Part shown: positions 7,039-7,972 of the stretch, in pieces | Layout of the letters: each line of letters starts with the position of its first letter | How positions within the stretch are numbered: position 1 is the first letter of the stretch | Assembly: GCA_013003145.1 (NCBI GenBank) | Contig: JABDLH010000306.1 | Location: forward strand, 1-7,972 | Direction of reading: 5' to 3' | From: Flavobacteriaceae bacterium | GTDB lineage: Bacteria; Bacteroidota; Bacteroidia; Flavobacteriales; Flavobacteriaceae | DNA: 7,972 nt | The notes under the pieces: model-generated | The model's database searches: none | What the model was told of the DNA's origin: nothing | Seen by the model: the letters and a program-made list of their open reading frames with translations, nothing else | Program-made: the position numbers and the translations under genes

Positions 7039-7595
7039 GATCTGAACCAATTTTCATTAAGGCAGCCCATCAGGGCGGCGCGTGCCCTGTGGATCATGAC
7101 CCAAAGGTTAGACGGGTTGATTCCCAATTCATTACAGATGACTTCAGTTTCTAATCCTTCTACGGTTTTCATCGTAAAGACTTTTGACTGTTTTTTGGGG
7201 AGTTTTGAGATGCAGTCCTGTATGGCAAGGCCCAGCTCTTCATTTTCTATGGCATCGTTTTCCTCCAGGCTGTAGGGGTCTGCTACCTGTTCTTCCAGCC
7301 ATTCGCCTTCATTTTCGTTAGAGGATTTGTATTGTATCCTGACCTCGGCCTTACCCTTAATCGAATTAATCTTTCGGTAATGATCTATGACCTTTCTTTT
7401 AAGAATGGCGATAAGCCAGGTGCGTTCTGTTGCATTGCCTTTAAAATTGGCGGCTGATCTCAGGCCTGCAAAGAAAGTCTCTTGCACCAGGTCTTTGGCA
7501 ACCTCAGGATCGCTGACCCGCGCCAGGGCGTAATTATAAAGGTAGTCCGCATAAAGGTCTACCCAGCTATCCGGTTCTAATACCGTTGCGCTCAT
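7035..7595 (-). CDS. ECF-type sigma-70 family RNA polymerase sigma factor
   Basis: A 186-residue group 4 (ECF) sigma factor with the two minimal domains. Region 2 spans about 14-77: VAKDLVQETFFAG at 32-44 is region 2.2-like, and RTWLIAILKRKVIDHYRK at 58-75 covers 2.3-2.4 and promoter -10 recognition. Region 4 spans about 118-180: LPKKQSKVFTMKTVEGLE at 132-149, then the helix-turn-helix EVICNELGINPSNLWVMIHR at 151-170, which reads the -35 element. The linker between them (about 78-117) is long and acidic. The WVDLYADYLYNYALARV beginning and TWLIAILKRK resemble the subgroup often called TIGR02943, which pairs with short zinc-finger proteins; this subgroup call is from memory. The ATG at 7595 was chosen because it lies just below a -7 box; a frame extended to 7637 would start inside or upstream of that promoter. 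It is divergent from the rhodanese lipoprotein and coupled to the anti-sigma-like gene. Confidence 0.93.
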   Translation of the reverse strand: MSATVLEPDSWVDLYADYLYNYALARVSDPEVAKDLVQETFFAGLRSAANFKGNATERTWLIAILKRKVIDHYRKINSIKGKAEVRIQYKSSNENEGEWLEEQVADPYSLEENDAIENEELGLAIQDCISKLPKKQSKVFTMKTVEGLETEVICNELGINPSNLWVMIHRARAALMGCLNENWFRS

Positions 7596-7613
7596 AAACT
7601 TTAAACTTATACT

Positions 7614-7621
7614 CAAATGTA
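7614..7621 (-). promoter_or_regulatory. -7 promoter box of the sigma factor operon (TACATTTG)
   Basis: On the minus strand TACATTTG matches TAnnTTTG fully and ends 18 bases before the ATG at 7595, giving a leader of about 10-15 bases. No good TTG is present 19-20 bases upstream, which may mean activator dependence or a non-housekeeping sigma factor. Confidence 0.55.
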
Positions 7622-7633
7622 AATGAAAATTCA

Positions 7634-7643
7634 GCAATATTGC
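7634..7643. promoter_or_regulatory. Palindrome GCAATATTGC in the divergent promoter region
   Basis: A perfect 10-base palindrome immediately before the plus-strand -7 box of the rhodanese gene. Its position between two divergent promoters is suitable for a dimeric regulator, but a short AT-rich palindrome can also arise by chance. No regulator can be assigned. Confidence 0.3.
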
Positions 7644-7651
7644 TACATTTG
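7644..7651 (+). promoter_or_regulatory. -7 promoter box of the rhodanese lipoprotein gene (TACATTTG)
   Basis: TACATTTG fully matches TAnnTTTG and ends 20 bases before the ATG at 7672, giving a leader of about 12-15 bases. It is identical to the box of the divergent sigma factor gene. No clear -33 TTG is seen. Confidence 0.55.
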
Positions 7652-7671
7652 AAGCTCAGCTTTACCTTTCT

Positions 7672-7972
7672 ATGAGAAAATTAAAATACGTTTTCATACT
7701 GTTTATTGGCATGGCATGCCAGGACAGGGATTCAATGTCCATAACGGAATATGTTAAGGATGCAAAGCCTGGCGACCAGTTGATAGACGTTCGCACCCCG
7801 AGAGAATACCAAGCCGGACATTTGCCTGGCGCGGAGAATATGGATATCCTGCAAGAAGGGGTGATATCCCAATTCCAGACCCTGGATAAAGAGAAGACCG
7901 TGTATGTGTATTGCCAGAAAGGTGTTAGAAGTGCTAAAGCATCTAAAGTTCTCGACTCCCTGGGTTTTAAAA
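7672..7972 (+). CDS. Rhodanese-domain lipoprotein, N-terminal part (3' end outside window)
   Basis: The first 100 residues of a secreted single-domain rhodanese, cut by the right edge. Residues 1-15 form a short signal peptide (basic MRKLK, then hydrophobic VFILFIGMA) leading to Cys16, a probable lipidation site in a loose lipobox GMAC, as tolerated in Bacteroidota. The mature protein starts CQDRDS. The rhodanese fold follows: LIDVRTPREYQAGHLPGAEN (38-57) is the standard CH2-type start, and the active-site loop is Cys81-Gln-Lys-Gly-Val-Arg86 in VYCQKGVRSAKAS, matching CxxGxR. Such proteins carry a persulfide on the Cys and act in sulfur transfer or thiol redox chemistry, here in the periplasm or at the outer membrane. 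It is divergent from the sigma factor and may be a target of it. The start ATG at 7672 has a -7 box just upstream and no Shine-Dalgarno. Confidence 0.9.
   Translation, partial: MRKLKYVFILFIGMACQDRDSMSITEYVKDAKPGDQLIDVRTPREYQAGHLPGAENMDILQEGVISQFQTLDKEKTVYVYCQKGVRSAKASKVLDSLGFK

Larger units (their letters stand above)
7613..7652. repeat. 9-base inverted repeat formed by the two divergent -7 boxes
   Basis: TCAAATGTA (7613-7621) is repeated exactly in inverted form as TACATTTGA (7644-7652), with 22 bases between the arms. Each arm contains the -7 box of one of the two divergent genes. The spacer contains the palindrome GCAATATTGC next to the right arm, so the arrangement could be an operator as well as a bidirectional promoter. 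Confidence 0.6.

Noticed and set aside
7596..7637. Extension of the sigma factor by 14 residues to 7637.
   Set aside because: It would cover the -7 box at 7614-7621, and the added residues do not resemble a sigma factor N-terminus; the ATG at 7595 fits the family.
1..7972. CRISPR array, insertion sequence, phage or integrated element boundaries, tRNA or rRNA.
   Set aside because: No repeated spacer structure, transposase, terminal inverted repeats, or tRNA/rRNA-like sequences were seen; base composition and gene types look uniform across the window.

Overview
The window looks like chromosomal DNA of a marine-type Bacteroidota, most likely a member of the Flavobacteriaceae. The reasons are the protein families (a PafA-type alkaline phosphatase, a flavobacterial-type ketoacyl synthase III, a single-chain GcvP), the near absence of Shine-Dalgarno sequences before the starts, and several well-placed copies of the Bacteroidota -7 promoter box TAnnTTTG just upstream of genes. 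Base composition is moderate, neither strongly AT- nor GC-rich. I see no insertion sequence, phage gene, tRNA, rRNA or CRISPR array; this is an ordinary, densely packed chromosomal segment. The genus call is not possible by eye.

Layout: the left edge (1-381, +) is the C-terminal end of a PafA-like alkaline phosphatase. It collides tail to tail, with overlapping stop codons, with a leftward operon of three genes read in the order ketoacyl-ACP synthase III (2855-1797), class I methyltransferase (1795-1262) and family 2 glycosyltransferase (1224-373). These genes are almost gapless, with 1 and 37 bases between them, and a candidate promoter sits at 2881-2910. Just upstream is a strong intrinsic terminator (2955-2983) that closes the separate leftward transcription unit of gcvP (5853-3004), the glycine decarboxylase P protein.

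To the right of gcvP, and divergent from it, lies a UbiA-like integral membrane protein (5990-6814, +), whose -7 box is so close to the ATG that the message may be leaderless. Its stop codon overlaps that of a leftward two-gene regulatory unit: an ECF sigma factor (7595-7035) followed, with an ATGA overlap, by a 75-residue protein with the Hx3Cx2C zinc anti-sigma pattern (7038-6811). Divergent from the sigma factor, and running off the right edge, is a secreted rhodanese-domain lipoprotein (7672 onward). The two divergent genes share a promoter region in which the two -7 boxes are exact mirror copies around a 10-base palindrome.

How the parts work together: gcvP is housekeeping one-carbon metabolism. 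The synthase-methyltransferase-glycosyltransferase operon suggests an envelope lipid or glycolipid modification pathway of unknown product. The sigma/anti-sigma pair beside a rhodanese lipoprotein suggests an envelope or thiol/sulfur stress circuit. Both of these are inferences. The parts most worth a second look are the three-gene operon, the UbiA-like protein with a degenerate first aspartate motif, and the mirrored promoter between the sigma factor and the rhodanese.
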